A stretch of DNA of 57,547 nt from Flavobacterium sp. (lineage in GTDB: Bacteria > Bacteroidota > Bacteroidia > Flavobacteriales > Flavobacteriaceae), in the NCBI RefSeq assembly GCF_028689845.1, contig NZ_JAQVCH010000018.1:1-57547 (forward strand), in the 5' to 3' direction. The position numbers and the translations under genes were made by a program. Under the pieces are notes generated by a model. The model was not told where the DNA came from. It did no database searches and saw only the letters and a program-made list of their open reading frames with translations. Below are positions 39,608 through 49,077 of this stretch, piece after piece (the first letter of the stretch is position 1; each line of letters opens with the position of its first letter).

Positions 39608-40381
39608 ATGAAAACTTCAGAATTATTCAATTTAAAAGGAAAAACAGCGATAGTAACTGGTGGAGCTAATGGAATTGGAAAAGCTACCGCAGTTATATTA
39701 GCACAACATGGTGCCAATATTGCCATTGGTGATTTTAATTTAGAAGATGCACAAAAAACAGCCAAAGAACTTGAAACTTTTGGTATTAAAGCTATTGCAG
39801 TTTCTTGCAACGTCTTGAAAGACGAAGATTTAGTTAATCTAGTAGAAACTACCGTTAAAGAATTAGGAGGTGTTCACATCTTAATAAACAATGCTGGCGG
39901 CGGCGGCGGCGGAAGAGAAAATCCATTTAAAATTTCAGTTGATGCCATCAGACGTGATTTCGAATTAAATGTATTTAGCGGTTGGAGATTATGTCAATTA
40001 GTAGTTCCTCATATGAAAAAAGACGGTTATGGTTCTATTGTTTTTACCACTTCCATGTCGAGTGTAAATAAAAGTCCAAATATGAGTGGTTATAGTGGCT
40101 CAAAAGCAGCTGTGAATCATACAGTAGCAAATTTAGCACATGATTTTGGTCCAGAAGTTCGCATAAATGCAGTTGGTCCAGGAGCAACAAGAACTGCCGC
40201 TTTAGAAAGCGTTTTAACTCCTGAAATTGAGAAAGTAATGTTGGCTCACACCCCAATAAAACGTTTAGGGAAAGCAGAAGATATTGCAGGGGCGATGTTG
40301 TATTTTGCTTCTCCTATTTCTGAATGGGTAAGCGGTCAAACTATTTTTGTAAATGGTGGTGGCGAACAAACCTTAGAATAA
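39608..40381 (+). CDS. SDR oxidoreductase, 7-alpha-hydroxysteroid-dehydrogenase-like
   Basis: A classical short-chain dehydrogenase of 257 aa. The NAD(P) motif TGGANGIGKA spans about 17-26, NNAG precedes a run of glycines near 97-104, and the catalytic Tyr162 and Lys166 are in YSGSKAA. The overall pattern, including INAVGPGATRTAAL, is close to 7-alpha-hydroxysteroid dehydrogenase, but substrate assignment for SDRs is unreliable. The glycine run is encoded by consecutive GGC codons (39896-39912), odd in an AT-rich gene. Confidence 0.85.
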   Translation: MKTSELFNLKGKTAIVTGGANGIGKATAVILAQHGANIAIGDFNLEDAQKTAKELETFGIKAIAVSCNVLKDEDLVNLVETTVKELGGVHILINNAGGGGGGRENPFKISVDAIRRDFELNVFSGWRLCQLVVPHMKKDGYGSIVFTTSMSSVNKSPNMSGYSGSKAAVNHTVANLAHDFGPEVRINAVGPGATRTAALESVLTPEIEKVMLAHTPIKRLGKAEDIAGAMLYFASPISEWVSGQTIFVNGGGEQTLE

Positions 40382-40392
40382 AAATTGCATTC

Positions 40393-41292
40393 ATGAGGAA
40401 AATTTTCAATAACCGATGGTTTCTATTAGTATTCATTTCCTTAACTTGGGGCAGCTCTTTTATATTGATTAAAAAATCACTTTTGGTTTTTTCTCCTTAT
40501 GAAATCGGAGCGATCAGAGTAGTTGGTTCAGGTTTAATTTTAGCGATAATAGGCATTCCAACATTGCTACGAATGAGAAGGAACACCTTGTTTTGGATTA
40601 TTATTGCTGGTTTTTTTGGAAATTTTCTTCCCATGTTTTTATTTCCAATTGCTCAAACACAAGTGAGTAGTTCATTAGCAGGAATTTTAGATTCTCTGGT
40701 GCCGATATTTATTTTGATATTTGGATTTGTATTTTTTGGAATTAAAAGCAAATTTACTCAAGTGCTGGGTGCCGTAATCGGGTTTATTGGAGCAGCAAGT
40801 TTGATTTTTTTTACTAAAGGTAATTCTGAAAATTCTCAATTTGGTTATGCCATGTTAATTATTTTAGGTGGTGCTTCCTATGCTATAAACTCGCTGATTG
40901 TAAAAGAAAAACTCCCCAATTTAGATGCTATAAAACTAACAGCAGCAGTTTACAGTTTTTGGGCTATTCCTTCATTGGTTATCTTATATTTTACAGGAAT
41001 GATTCAAAATTTTGAAATGAAAACGGCTTATGTAGAACCACTCTTTTACATGGCTTTTTTAACCGTATTCGGAACAGCTATAGCGATGCTTTTATATTTC
41101 AAATTGATTCAAAATACTTCTGCGGTTTTTGCAAGTATTTCGAGCTATCTTTTGCCCGTTGTTGCTATAATTTGGGGAATTTTAGATGGCGAAGAGTTCA
41201 GCTTCTGGTATATTTTGGGAGCCATTTTAATATTAATAGGGATTTATTTAATTCGAGAAAAGCCGAATAGTCCTAAAATAGTTCCTAAATAA
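40393..41292 (+). CDS. EamA/DMT-family transporter
   Basis: The ATG at 40393, 11 bp after the SDR stop, gives a 299-aa protein with ten helices in two EamA repeats (FISLTWGSSFILIKKSLL and MLIILGGASYAINSLIVKE). A start further upstream would lie inside the SDR gene. DMT proteins export metabolites or amino acids; substrate unknown. It is likely in one operon with the SDR. Confidence 0.88.
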   Translation: MRKIFNNRWFLLVFISLTWGSSFILIKKSLLVFSPYEIGAIRVVGSGLILAIIGIPTLLRMRRNTLFWIIIAGFFGNFLPMFLFPIAQTQVSSSLAGILDSLVPIFILIFGFVFFGIKSKFTQVLGAVIGFIGAASLIFFTKGNSENSQFGYAMLIILGGASYAINSLIVKEKLPNLDAIKLTAAVYSFWAIPSLVILYFTGMIQNFEMKTAYVEPLFYMAFLTVFGTAIAMLLYFKLIQNTSAVFASISSYLLPVVAIIWGILDGEEFSFWYILGAILILIGIYLIREKPNSPKIVPK

Positions 41293-41301
41293 AAATTCGT
41301 T

Positions 41302-42756
41302 ATGAATTGGCTATTGATTTTACAATTTGCTTATTATCTTCTCATCCTTTTAGTGATTTTAAGAGTGCTTTATGATACGCGTAGTAGCACAAAAGCATTA
41401 GCTTATATCTTATTCATTGTTTTTGTTCCTATAGTGGGAATGGTTTTTTATTTTTCTTTTGGAATCAATTACCGAAAAAGGAAATTATATACCAAAAAAA
41501 TTGTGGTTGATGAACCTCTTCGCTTGCAGATTCTCAATAAGATGAATACGCATTCAGACGAAATTAGTAATTCAGGCTTGATTCCAGAGAAATACAAAAC
41601 ACTAACCGAATACATTCGTCGTGCTGGAAACAGTCCGTTAACTGCCAATAACAAAGTAAAACTACTGATTAATGGCGAAGAGAAATTTCCGGAATTAATA
41701 GCTGCTTTAGAAAAGGCAAAATCCCATATTCATCTGGAATATTACATCTATGAAAATGATATCACAGGAAATCAAATAGCCGACATCCTAATTAAAAAAG
41801 CAAAAGAAGGACTAGAAGTACGTTTTCTATATGATGATTTTGGAAGTCATGGTTTAGGTAAATCATTTATCAAAAAAATGAACGAAGCCGGCATACAAAC
41901 TGCTCCTTTTTATAAAATTAGATGGTATGCTTTAGCGAACAGAATAAATTACAGAAATCATCGAAAAATTGTTATTATTGATGGTGTAATTGGATTTGTA
42001 GGGGGTATTAATATGAGTGATAAATACAGAAACGATGTAACGCTACCTAACAACTTATTTTGGCGTGATACGCATTTGATGCTGAACGGACAAGCTTCCT
42101 CCTATTTGCAATATGTTTTTATGTGCGATTGGAATTTTTGTAGTAAATCTAAATTAATTTATAAAGAAACCTATTTTCCTCAAATTTCGACTTCTAATGC
42201 GATTGAAAATGAAGTCGTTCAAATAGCAACTTCTGGTCCAGATAGTTCACAACCTGTCATTTTTTATTCTCTTTTGGAGGCCATCAGTAATGCTAAAAAA
42301 AGCATTTACATTACAAGTCCCTACTTTATTCCTGGTGAAAGTTTGATGGATATCTTAATTATTGCCATCCAAAGCGGATTAGATGTAAAGATTTTAATTC
42401 CAGGGATTTCCGATTCTAAAATGGTAAATGCCGCAGCAAGTGCTTATTATACAGAACTACTTCATCATGGAGCAAAAATTTATGAATATAAAAAAGGGTT
42501 TGTACATGCAAAAACTATGATTATAGACAATGATTTAGCAATAATTGGGTCGGCTAATATGGATTTTCGTAGTTTTGATCTTAACTTTGAAGTCAATGTA
42601 ATGGTATTTAGTACAACCATCGCAAACCAATTAACAGTAGCATTTGAAAATGATTTAAAAGTAGCCGAGCAAATCGATAAAGACATTTGGCTTAATAGAC
42701 CAAAATATATCCATTTATGGGAAAAAATGGTACGATTACTCTCTCCTTTTTTATAA
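41302..42756 (+). CDS. cls: Cardiolipin synthase
   Basis: This phospholipase-D-type synthase joins two phosphatidylglycerols into cardiolipin at the inner membrane. Two N-terminal helices (about 1-60) are followed by two HKD motifs: NHRKIVIIDG and VHAKTMIIDNDLAIIGSANMD. The length of 484 aa matches ClsA-type enzymes. It is 9 bp from the DMT gene and 9 bp from the mechanosensitive channel gene, so all are in one transcript. Confidence 0.93.
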   Translation: MNWLLILQFAYYLLILLVILRVLYDTRSSTKALAYILFIVFVPIVGMVFYFSFGINYRKRKLYTKKIVVDEPLRLQILNKMNTHSDEISNSGLIPEKYKTLTEYIRRAGNSPLTANNKVKLLINGEEKFPELIAALEKAKSHIHLEYYIYENDITGNQIADILIKKAKEGLEVRFLYDDFGSHGLGKSFIKKMNEAGIQTAPFYKIRWYALANRINYRNHRKIVIIDGVIGFVGGINMSDKYRNDVTLPNNLFWRDTHLMLNGQASSYLQYVFMCDWNFCSKSKLIYKETYFPQISTSNAIENEVVQIATSGPDSSQPVIFYSLLEAISNAKKSIYITSPYFIPGESLMDILIIAIQSGLDVKILIPGISDSKMVNAAASAYYTELLHHGAKIYEYKKGFVHAKTMIIDNDLAIIGSANMDFRSFDLNFEVNVMVFSTTIANQLTVAFENDLKVAEQIDKDIWLNRPKYIHLWEKMVRLLSPFL

Positions 42757-42765
42757 AAATTAACT

Positions 42766-43854
42766 ATGAAAGATTATTTAATGACATACCAATCACACAT
42801 TCTATACATTATCGTTGTAATTTTTTCGGTAGTTGTTTTGAATATATTGACTTATTTTATTGACAAATGGTATAATTCTAAAAATGTTTTACATCTTGAA
42901 AACGATAAAATTAAACCGCTAAAATTATTAAAACGAACCTTAAATACACTTTGGTTTGTTTTAGGTGTAATTGCTCTAAGTTTTGTATTTGTAGATAGAA
43001 GCAAAGACAAAGAAATTATTGGATTTTTTAAACTCGTTAGCTATTTGGGTCTTGTTGCCGTTGTTACCATTGTGGCCGTTAGCACAACCAATCGTTGGTT
43101 TAATAATAAAATTCATGAAAAGACAGCCAATAAAAATGATCCTACGAGTTTTAAGTTCTTACGATATTTAGCAATATTCAGTATTTGTTATACTGGAATT
43201 CTGATGGCTTTATTTGCTTTTCCTTCTTTTAGAACACTAGCTCAAACAGCTTTGGGAGGTGCTGGACTTCTTGTTATAATAACGGGAGTTGCATCGCAAG
43301 AAGCGTTATCAAATATTGTGGGTGGCATCTTTATCATCTTATTTAAACCATTTAAAATTGGTGATATAATTAGAGTTACTGATTCAATGGTTGGTGAAGT
43401 GGTCGATTTAACAATGCGGCATACTTTATTAAGAAATTTTGAAAATAAAATGATTATTATTCCGAATTCTATAATCAATAAAGAGAAAATTGTGAACTAC
43501 GATTTTGGGGAGTCGAAGAATTGTGAATATATAGAAATAAATATTACTTATGACAGTAACATGAAACTTGCAAAAAAGATTATGCAAGAAGAATGTGAAA
43601 AACATCCGCTTATTTATGACAACCGCACTATTATAGAAATAAATGAAAATGAACCTATTGTAAAAACAGCCCTCATTAATTTTAATGATTATACAGTAAC
43701 TTTAAGAGCTTGGGCATGGTCTGCTAATTATTCTGACTCATTTACGTTAAAAACAAATGTATTTGAAAGTATCAAAGTTCGATTTGATCAAGAAGGAATA
43801 CAAATGCAATTGCCGCTCAAAATAATTTCAACAAATAATACTAATTCCTTATAA
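42766..43854 (+). CDS. MscS-family mechanosensitive channel
   Basis: A 362-aa protein with four to five helices, the pore-lining TM3 segment (ALGGAGLLVIITGVASQEAL) and the beta-domain sequence GGIFIILFKPFKIGDIIRV that define MscS proteins. It relieves osmotic downshock. Association with cls is meaningful because cardiolipin changes membrane tension properties, though co-function is inference. Confidence 0.9.
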   Translation: MKDYLMTYQSHILYIIVVIFSVVVLNILTYFIDKWYNSKNVLHLENDKIKPLKLLKRTLNTLWFVLGVIALSFVFVDRSKDKEIIGFFKLVSYLGLVAVVTIVAVSTTNRWFNNKIHEKTANKNDPTSFKFLRYLAIFSICYTGILMALFAFPSFRTLAQTALGGAGLLVIITGVASQEALSNIVGGIFIILFKPFKIGDIIRVTDSMVGEVVDLTMRHTLLRNFENKMIIIPNSIINKEKIVNYDFGESKNCEYIEINITYDSNMKLAKKIMQEECEKHPLIYDNRTIIEINENEPIVKTALINFNDYTVTLRAWAWSANYSDSFTLKTNVFESIKVRFDQEGIQMQLPLKIISTNNTNSL

Positions 43855-43956
43855 TCATTTTTCGCGGTATAATAATCATTGGTAGCTGTTGTCTTTGAAT
43901 TCAATTGTTTTCAAATTCTTTCTGACGGCTTCAAGTTGAAAACGGGAGATATACTC

Positions 43957-43998
43957 AAAAAAAAAGCCAGAATTATTAATTAAATTCTGGCTTTTTTA
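43957..43998. terminator. Bidirectional terminator
   Basis: AAAAAGCCAGAATT (43961-43974) pairs with AATTCTGGCTTTTT (43983-43996), flanked by A and T runs. It separates the converging mscS-type and GreA/B-type genes. Confidence 0.92.
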
Positions 43999-44007
43999 TA
44001 AAACACA

Positions 44008-44385
44008 TTAGTCTAATCTTTCTACATTCGTAATTTCGAATTGCTTTTCTTCTTCGCCAAAATTCCATTTCACTACATCTCCGGTTTTATTTCCTACCAA
44101 TGCTAATCCCATTGGACTAATGATTGATTCGGTATTGTTTTTTTTCTTCGCTCTAGCAGGAGCCACAAACGTGTAAATTTCTTCTTCGTTCGTCTCTAAA
44201 TTTTTAATATTTACTTTCGAGTCAACCGTAACTACATCTAAAGGTAGATTTTTACGCGTAAGTTGCTTTGCCTTTTTTAGTTGTAATAATAAGGTTTCTT
44301 CTTCTAATGGAGTTACTTTTTTTCTTCTAATTAAATCTTTAATTAAATCGTAAATTCCAGTTGTTAATAATATTTCTTGTGTCAT
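44008..44385 (-). CDS. GreA/GreB-type elongation factor, C-terminal-domain form
   Basis: The start MTQEILLTTG at 44385 is preferred over an in-frame ATG at 44409, which adds eight residues. The 125-aa product has a short helical N-terminal part and the GreA/B FKBP-like C-terminal domain (SPMGLALVGNKTGDVVKW). The long coiled-coil tip of true GreA is shortened, as in Rnk-like proteins. It may bind RNA polymerase without full cleavage activity. Confidence 0.8.
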   Translation of the reverse strand: MTQEILLTTGIYDLIKDLIRRKKVTPLEEETLLLQLKKAKQLTRKNLPLDVVTVDSKVNIKNLETNEEEIYTFVAPARAKKKNNTESIISPMGLALVGNKTGDVVKWNFGEEEKQFEITNVERLD

Positions 44386-44567
44386 GAGTTGTTTTTTTGT
44401 ACCAATCATATGATGCTTTTTTTACAAAATACCCAAACCATCATCCTTTTTTTAAAAAAAAAATTGGAATAAATGACAAAAGGCATCAATAGCGATTGAT
44501 GATTAAAATTATATAGGATAAAATAGAATGGAATCAGAAGATTTCCCTGTCTTGGGTTTGACAGGGA
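44386..44567. terminator. Gap with a hairpin terminator for the 36-aa gene
   Basis: CCCTGTC (44545-44551) pairs with GACAGGG (44560-44566) around an 8-nt loop. On the minus strand it directly follows the stop codon of the 36-aa frame. The rest of this gap is AT-rich with nothing recognisable. Confidence 0.4.
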
Positions 44568-44678
44568 TTATTTTATAAACTCTTTAGAGCATCTTAAAAA
44601 GGAATCATCGTGAAGATAGGTCAACGAAAAAGTAAGCTCGTTCACTTTATTTTCACAAAAATAGCGTTGGTAATTCAT
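44568..44678 (-). CDS. Possible 36-aa small protein
   Basis: ATG at 44678 to TAA at 44568. The product starts MNYQRYFCENKVNELTFSLT and ends RCSKEFIK. The support is its context: a promoter-like TACCTTAG with TTTTG about 18 nt upstream, and a hairpin directly after the stop. No family is recognised and the codon sample is too small to judge. It could instead be a non-coding RNA of about 150 nt. Confidence 0.3.
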   Translation of the reverse strand: MNYQRYFCENKVNELTFSLTYLHDDSFLRCSKEFIK

Positions 44679-44835
44679 TTTTTTATAATAAAAGACTAAG
44701 GTACAAAATATTACCAATTTCCAAAAGTTTTTAACAATTCATATAGAAATACAAGTTGATTTGTATTGTTTAAGAGTTTCTAAAAGCTCGTTTTGGATTC
44801 TGATTATGTTTTTGCCAATTTCTACAATAAGGTCT

Positions 44836-44917
44836 GTGGATATACTATTTTAGCTTCCAGTTAAAGTTAAGAATAAAATCTTATTTTTAACATATGAAAC
44901 GAAAAAGAAAAATTTAT
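44836..44917 (+). mobile_element. Solo left-end remnant of an IS3-family element
   Basis: These 82 bp match 57420-57501 with about three differences and no gaps. They contain the IS leader and the first codons of its transposase OrfA (MKRKRKIY), after which similarity stops abruptly and the frame leads into unrelated sequence. It marks the left boundary of the accessory island. Confidence 0.8.
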
Positions 44918-45074
44918 ATATCTAGAATTCCCTTTTTGCCATTTTGTGTTGTATTTAAATCAAAAGTAAATTAGTGGTGTGACAAAACGTGTCGTTTTAA
45001 TTTATTTTATACGTTTTGGATGAAATCACTAAACAAATTATGAAGATTACTATTGTTAAAAAAAATCATTTATT
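44918..45074. other. Non-coding filler with a small hairpin
   Basis: AAAACG-TGT-CGTTTT (44984-44998) is a perfect short hairpin. Nothing else is recognisable. Confidence 0.4.
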
Positions 45075-45415
45075 TTATATCATTTTTAAGGTTTTAACAT
45101 CTAAATTACCTTCAAATAATTTCTGTATAATTTTTTTAAAAATGCAATTATTTGAATCATTTAACATTGAAAAAAGGGTCATGCATGATTTAAGTCTTTT
45201 ATCGTCAGGACTTCCAAAGATTATTTTGGGATTACTTTCATTCCGATTCAGGAGTTCATTTGTAATTTTCTTTAATCTTGCCCCTAGAATGGGGTAATTA
45301 AGGTATTCTTTGTCTTCGTTCAAGTCTTTTATTCCAAAATTCACGCTGTTTCACTTAGTCCAAGTGCTTTTAATTGTGGAAAAATATACCACATCCAATC
45401 CATTGGAACAGGTTT
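45075..45415 (-). pseudogene. DUF1810 gene, truncated and frameshifted
   Basis: Reading on the minus strand, one frame gives WMWYIFPQLKALGLSETA (the DUF1810 signature W-x-W-x-IFPQ), and after a single-base shift near 45347 another frame continues NFGIKDLNEDKEYLNYPILG and IFGSPDDKRLKSCMTLF to a proper C-terminus at 45075. Upstream of the WMW motif a stop codon occurs (45416-45418) and the N-terminal third is missing. The gene is therefore dead. The downstream open frame of 89 aa is not an independent gene. Confidence 0.8.
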
Positions 45416-45494
45416 TCATCCAGAGCATGGAAAACCTTTGCGTCCGATTACGGATTATATGGTACAGAAATATGTGAGGAAGCTTAAGGATTAA
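45402..45494 (+). pseudogene. Orphan C-terminal gene tail
   Basis: A plus-strand frame reads IGTGFHPEHGKPLRP, then ITDYMVQKYVRKLKD and a TAA at 45492-45494. The composition is protein-like but there is no start, and it abuts the broken DUF1810 fragment on the other strand. It looks like the end of a lost gene. Family not recognised. Confidence 0.4.
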
Positions 45495-45728
45495 GCTATA
45501 AATTCTAGGAATCTAGTAACTCCCAAAGGTTTTCAAATACTTCTAAAGTTATCCTATCAGTTGTTTTTGTCATATTGAAAATTGACTTTCAACTGTTCTA
45601 AACATCTTCGAGTAATCAGTAAAGACTTGATTAAATCTTGAATAAGAGCAGAAAGTTCAATATATTTGATACTATTTATTTGTTAAATAGGTTATACCCT
45701 TCCGAAGGACAATGGCAAAACTCTTGAA

Positions 45729-48728
45729 ATGAGCAACAGAAAAATCACCACAATTTTAGGCAAAGCCATTAGAGAAGGGAAGTATTTGAACATATACTAC
45801 AAAAACAAACAAGGGGAAACCAAACCCTTCTGGATTTGTATTTTAGATATTTTCGGTGATGATAAAATGGTGGTGGACATGTTTAATGTCAACAAAGATG
45901 AGCCTATTCTCAAATGTACGCTTTCGATATCCAGCATTCAATCGGCTGAAATTCTGAAATTCTCCCACTATGATGTGCCTGAGAAATTAATAAAAAAGCT
46001 ACAGGAGGACGAAAGTTTATTCGTTTATGAATTTGACCGATACAATAATGCGATTTTAAATTATTATTTAGAATGTTACAAAGCCAACAGCGACCCTTTT
46101 TTACATCAAGCCTATTTATTGCCAGAGATTGATTTGACAGTACTGACTCAGCAAAGCCCGTTTCAATTATCAATTGAACAACAACACTACCTCCTCAAAG
46201 AAATTTACCACAATGAATACAACAAGTTTCAGGAATACAAATTGGCCCTAAGTGAATTTTCTATTGATATGGCCTCCAAAGGTAAGTTTGTAGTAGCCTA
46301 CCGGGAGTTGACATATAATCCGGTAAAGATGACTATTCAAATCAGTAAAGGCACACACTTTAACCCCAATTTTTATATCAAAGATGTGAAGTACGCTTTA
46401 TCATATTATACCGATATGAGCACAGCTGATTTTGAAGATTTCTACCTAAGCGACCCATCTACGACCATTGAATGGTTAAGTGAAAATTTTAAAGTAGGTG
46501 AATTACCCAATACGCGACCCGAAGTAGTCGTCTTAGGGTATTCTAAAATTGATATAGCTCCGGTGTTTGATCAAATCAATACCGAACAACAAAACAAGGA
46601 AATGCAAATTCCGTTGAAAGCGTTTTTTAAAAATGCATCCTTATTAGACCGAAAAAACAGAAAAGAACCCCACATCGTGTTGTACGATAAAAATGTGAAC
46701 ATTGACCAGTTACGAACCATCTATAATTCACTCAAATATCCTATTACGTATGTGCAAGGTCCTCCCGGAACTGGAAAAACACAAACCATTTTAAACATTG
46801 TCGTCAACTGTATCACCAATACTAAAACCATACTGATTTCTTCCAATAACAATATTCCCATTGATGGCATCAAAGAAAAATTAACGTTAGGAAAGTACCG
46901 CGATAAACAAATTGTTCTTCCCTTCATTCGGTTAGGAAACAAACAATGTACGCTAGAAGCTTTGCAAACTATCAAAAAACTGTATGAATTTGAAACGACC
47001 GATGTACCAAAAGAATCGCTTTTGCTCAATCTAAAGGAAAATTCAAAAGAGCGAAACAAACAATTGGTGGAAAAGTTACAGCAGTATGAAGAACGAACCG
47101 ATTTACAACAGAATCTTGAATTTATAGAAGGATTGTTGTCCAGAGGTGATTATTATTTATTGAAATTAGAAAAAGAAAAACTGGAAGAGAAATTACATTC
47201 TATACCGGTAACTAAAGAAGAAGATGTAAAAGGCATTTTTGAAATCATTGAAGGGAATTACAAGTTACTTCAATTTTTCTACTTTGAATCGTTAAAGTAC
47301 ATCAAGCGTTTAAAAACGAAAGACTATATTGAATTAATTGAAATTCTCCACATTGAGGAAGAAAATGAACAAATTAAAGAATTTAATAATTGGTTGAGCG
47401 ACGATAAAAACATGGAAAAGTTTACCAAAGTATTTCCAATTATTTTAACCACCAATATCTCCAGCCGCCGGTTGGGACAAAAGTTCAAATTTGATTTATT
47501 AACCATAGACGAAGCCGGACAATGTGATATTCCAACCAGTTTAGTGCCTATTTCTAAATGTAAAAACATGGTCTTGATAGGCGACACCAACCAACTACAA
47601 CCCATTATCCTGTTTAATGAGCACAAGAATGATAAACTGATGAAGCAGCTCAACATTGATACGGATTACAGTTACTTCCATCACTCCATACTGTCGGCCT
47701 ATAAAAAAATGGACAGCATTTCAAGGGAAATTTTATTGAGCTATCATTACCGCTGTGGGAAAAAAATTATAGAGTATTCCAACAAACGCTTTTATGAACA
47801 ACGTTTAAACCTCTCGGCTATCAAAGAAAATGGGAATGTTGAATTGCTTGTGGTGACCAATGCCAACCAAAAGTATAAAAACGCACAACTGGAAGAAGCC
47901 ATTGAAATTGTAAAGTACATCAAGAACAACAAGTTGACCGATGTATTCATTCTTACTCCGTTTAGAAACCAAGAAGAAGTACTTCAGCATTATGTGACCC
48001 AAGCCAAAGAAGCCGGAGTGATTGCTGATTCCGTAAGTTGCGGCACCATTCACAAAGTGCAGGGCCAAGAAAATAAGACCATCATCATCTCCACTTCCCT
48101 TTCCACCAAAACCAGCCGAAAAACCTACGATTGGATTAAAAACAACAGCCAATTAATAAACGTGGGCATTACCCGAGCTAAAGAAAACTTGATTGTCGTC
48201 ACCGATTTAAACGCAATTGATGTTTTATCGCGTAAAGACGATGATTTGTATGCCTTAATTGACTATGCCGCCAAAAACGGTACCACTCACGTTACTCAAA
48301 GTGCAGTGAATAAATTAACCATTGGTTTTTCCAACAATTCCAAATTTGAAGATGAGTTTTATAAAACCATGCAACATTATTGTTCGCTCAAGGATACTCG
48401 TTTCAGGCGAAATGTAAAAGTGGTGGACATATTTCCGGAGGAAAAAGACAATCCGTTGGTAAATAAAAAGGAATTGGATGGCGTACTCTTTCAAAACAAT
48501 CAACCCAAAGTGGTCTTTGAATTGAATGGGCAAGAGCATTATCACCACAAAAACACCATGAAATCAGATGCTCTTAAAATGGAGCTATTGAAAAAAAAGC
48601 AGCTCAAATTGCTGTTCATTCCCAACCAATATGTGAAACATTATGAATTTATCCGTGAATTAATTAATAAGTTTAATGGTGATGTGTACCAAAGAACCTT
48701 ATTTGATAATTACGATAGTAGTCATTGA
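45729..48728 (+). CDS. SF1 DNA2/NAM7-type helicase fused to a DUF2726-like nuclease
   Basis: The 999-aa product has an unrecognised N-terminal region (1-310). A superfamily 1 helicase follows with Walker A GPPGTGKT (344-351), motif II DEAG (594-597), motif III-like GDTNQLQP, motif V VQGQENKTIII and motif VI GITRAKENL (813-821). The C-terminal 120 residues fit a PD-(D/E)XK fold of the DUF2726 type: ELDGV (Asp917), FELNGQEH (Glu931) and KKKQLKLLFIPNQ. Helicase-nuclease single-gene proteins are known in phage defence (Nhi-like), so a defence role is plausible but unproven. It stands alone with its own 234-bp upstream region. Confidence 0.82.
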   Translation: MSNRKITTILGKAIREGKYLNIYYKNKQGETKPFWICILDIFGDDKMVVDMFNVNKDEPILKCTLSISSIQSAEILKFSHYDVPEKLIKKLQEDESLFVYEFDRYNNAILNYYLECYKANSDPFLHQAYLLPEIDLTVLTQQSPFQLSIEQQHYLLKEIYHNEYNKFQEYKLALSEFSIDMASKGKFVVAYRELTYNPVKMTIQISKGTHFNPNFYIKDVKYALSYYTDMSTADFEDFYLSDPSTTIEWLSENFKVGELPNTRPEVVVLGYSKIDIAPVFDQINTEQQNKEMQIPLKAFFKNASLLDRKNRKEPHIVLYDKNVNIDQLRTIYNSLKYPITYVQGPPGTGKTQTILNIVVNCITNTKTILISSNNNIPIDGIKEKLTLGKYRDKQIVLPFIRLGNKQCTLEALQTIKKLYEFETTDVPKESLLLNLKENSKERNKQLVEKLQQYEERTDLQQNLEFIEGLLSRGDYYLLKLEKEKLEEKLHSIPVTKEEDVKGIFEIIEGNYKLLQFFYFESLKYIKRLKTKDYIELIEILHIEEENEQIKEFNNWLSDDKNMEKFTKVFPIILTTNISSRRLGQKFKFDLLTIDEAGQCDIPTSLVPISKCKNMVLIGDTNQLQPIILFNEHKNDKLMKQLNIDTDYSYFHHSILSAYKKMDSISREILLSYHYRCGKKIIEYSNKRFYEQRLNLSAIKENGNVELLVVTNANQKYKNAQLEEAIEIVKYIKNNKLTDVFILTPFRNQEEVLQHYVTQAKEAGVIADSVSCGTIHKVQGQENKTIIISTSLSTKTSRKTYDWIKNNSQLINVGITRAKENLIVVTDLNAIDVLSRKDDDLYALIDYAAKNGTTHVTQSAVNKLTIGFSNNSKFEDEFYKTMQHYCSLKDTRFRRNVKVVDIFPEEKDNPLVNKKELDGVLFQNNQPKVVFELNGQEHYHHKNTMKSDALKMELLKKKQLKLLFIPNQYVKHYEFIRELINKFNGDVYQRTLFDNYDSSH

Positions 48729-48766
48729 GAATTGAGGAGAATGTTTGTTTAGCATTTTATTTCAGT

Positions 48767-49077
48767 TTATAACGAAAAATAATATTCTTTACTGTTTTGT
48801 GCCATCAATTTTCCTCTCAAAACTAGAAAATCTTGATAATCATCAATTCCCATTTCCATAATTTCAAGAGGCACACAATTCGCTTTCAAATTCGCTTTCT
48901 ATTCCTGAGCGTTTGATAAACCACTAACCAATCGAGTATCAGAATCCATTTGTGACACAATTAAATCAAAATACTCTTTTGGGTGAAGGGCAAAGTAAGA
49001 GCCATTCGCCGAGCAGAGTACTATTGGAAGAATTGGGATAGCTTGGGGCTTTTCATAGGAAGACTTTGCGGAGGGAG
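48767..49077 (-). pseudogene. Degraded C-terminal gene remnant
   Basis: A minus-strand frame reads YEKPQAIPILPIVLCSANGS, FALHPKEYFDLIVSQMDSDT, one in-frame TAG near 48900, then VPLEIMEMGIDDYQDFLVLR and QNSKEYYFSL before the stop at 48767. The residue pattern is clearly protein-like. The end loosely resembles tails of DUF262-type restriction proteins, which I would not press. No start codon or upstream half remains. It fills the 350-bp gap after the helicase. Confidence 0.5.

Noticed and set aside
45016..45297. 93-aa plus-strand frame
   Set aside because: It lies antisense to the DUF1810 remnant, whose minus-strand frame has clear family motifs.
45729..48728. RecB/AddAB- or UvrD-type housekeeping repair helicase
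   Set aside because: Motif set (DEAG box, GITRAKENL) and domain order fit the DNA2/NAM7 group instead, and no partner subunit is adjacent.
48767..49077. Firm assignment of the remnant to a DUF262-type restriction enzyme
   Set aside because: Only the last 20 or so residues resemble such tails; the upstream part does not clearly fit.
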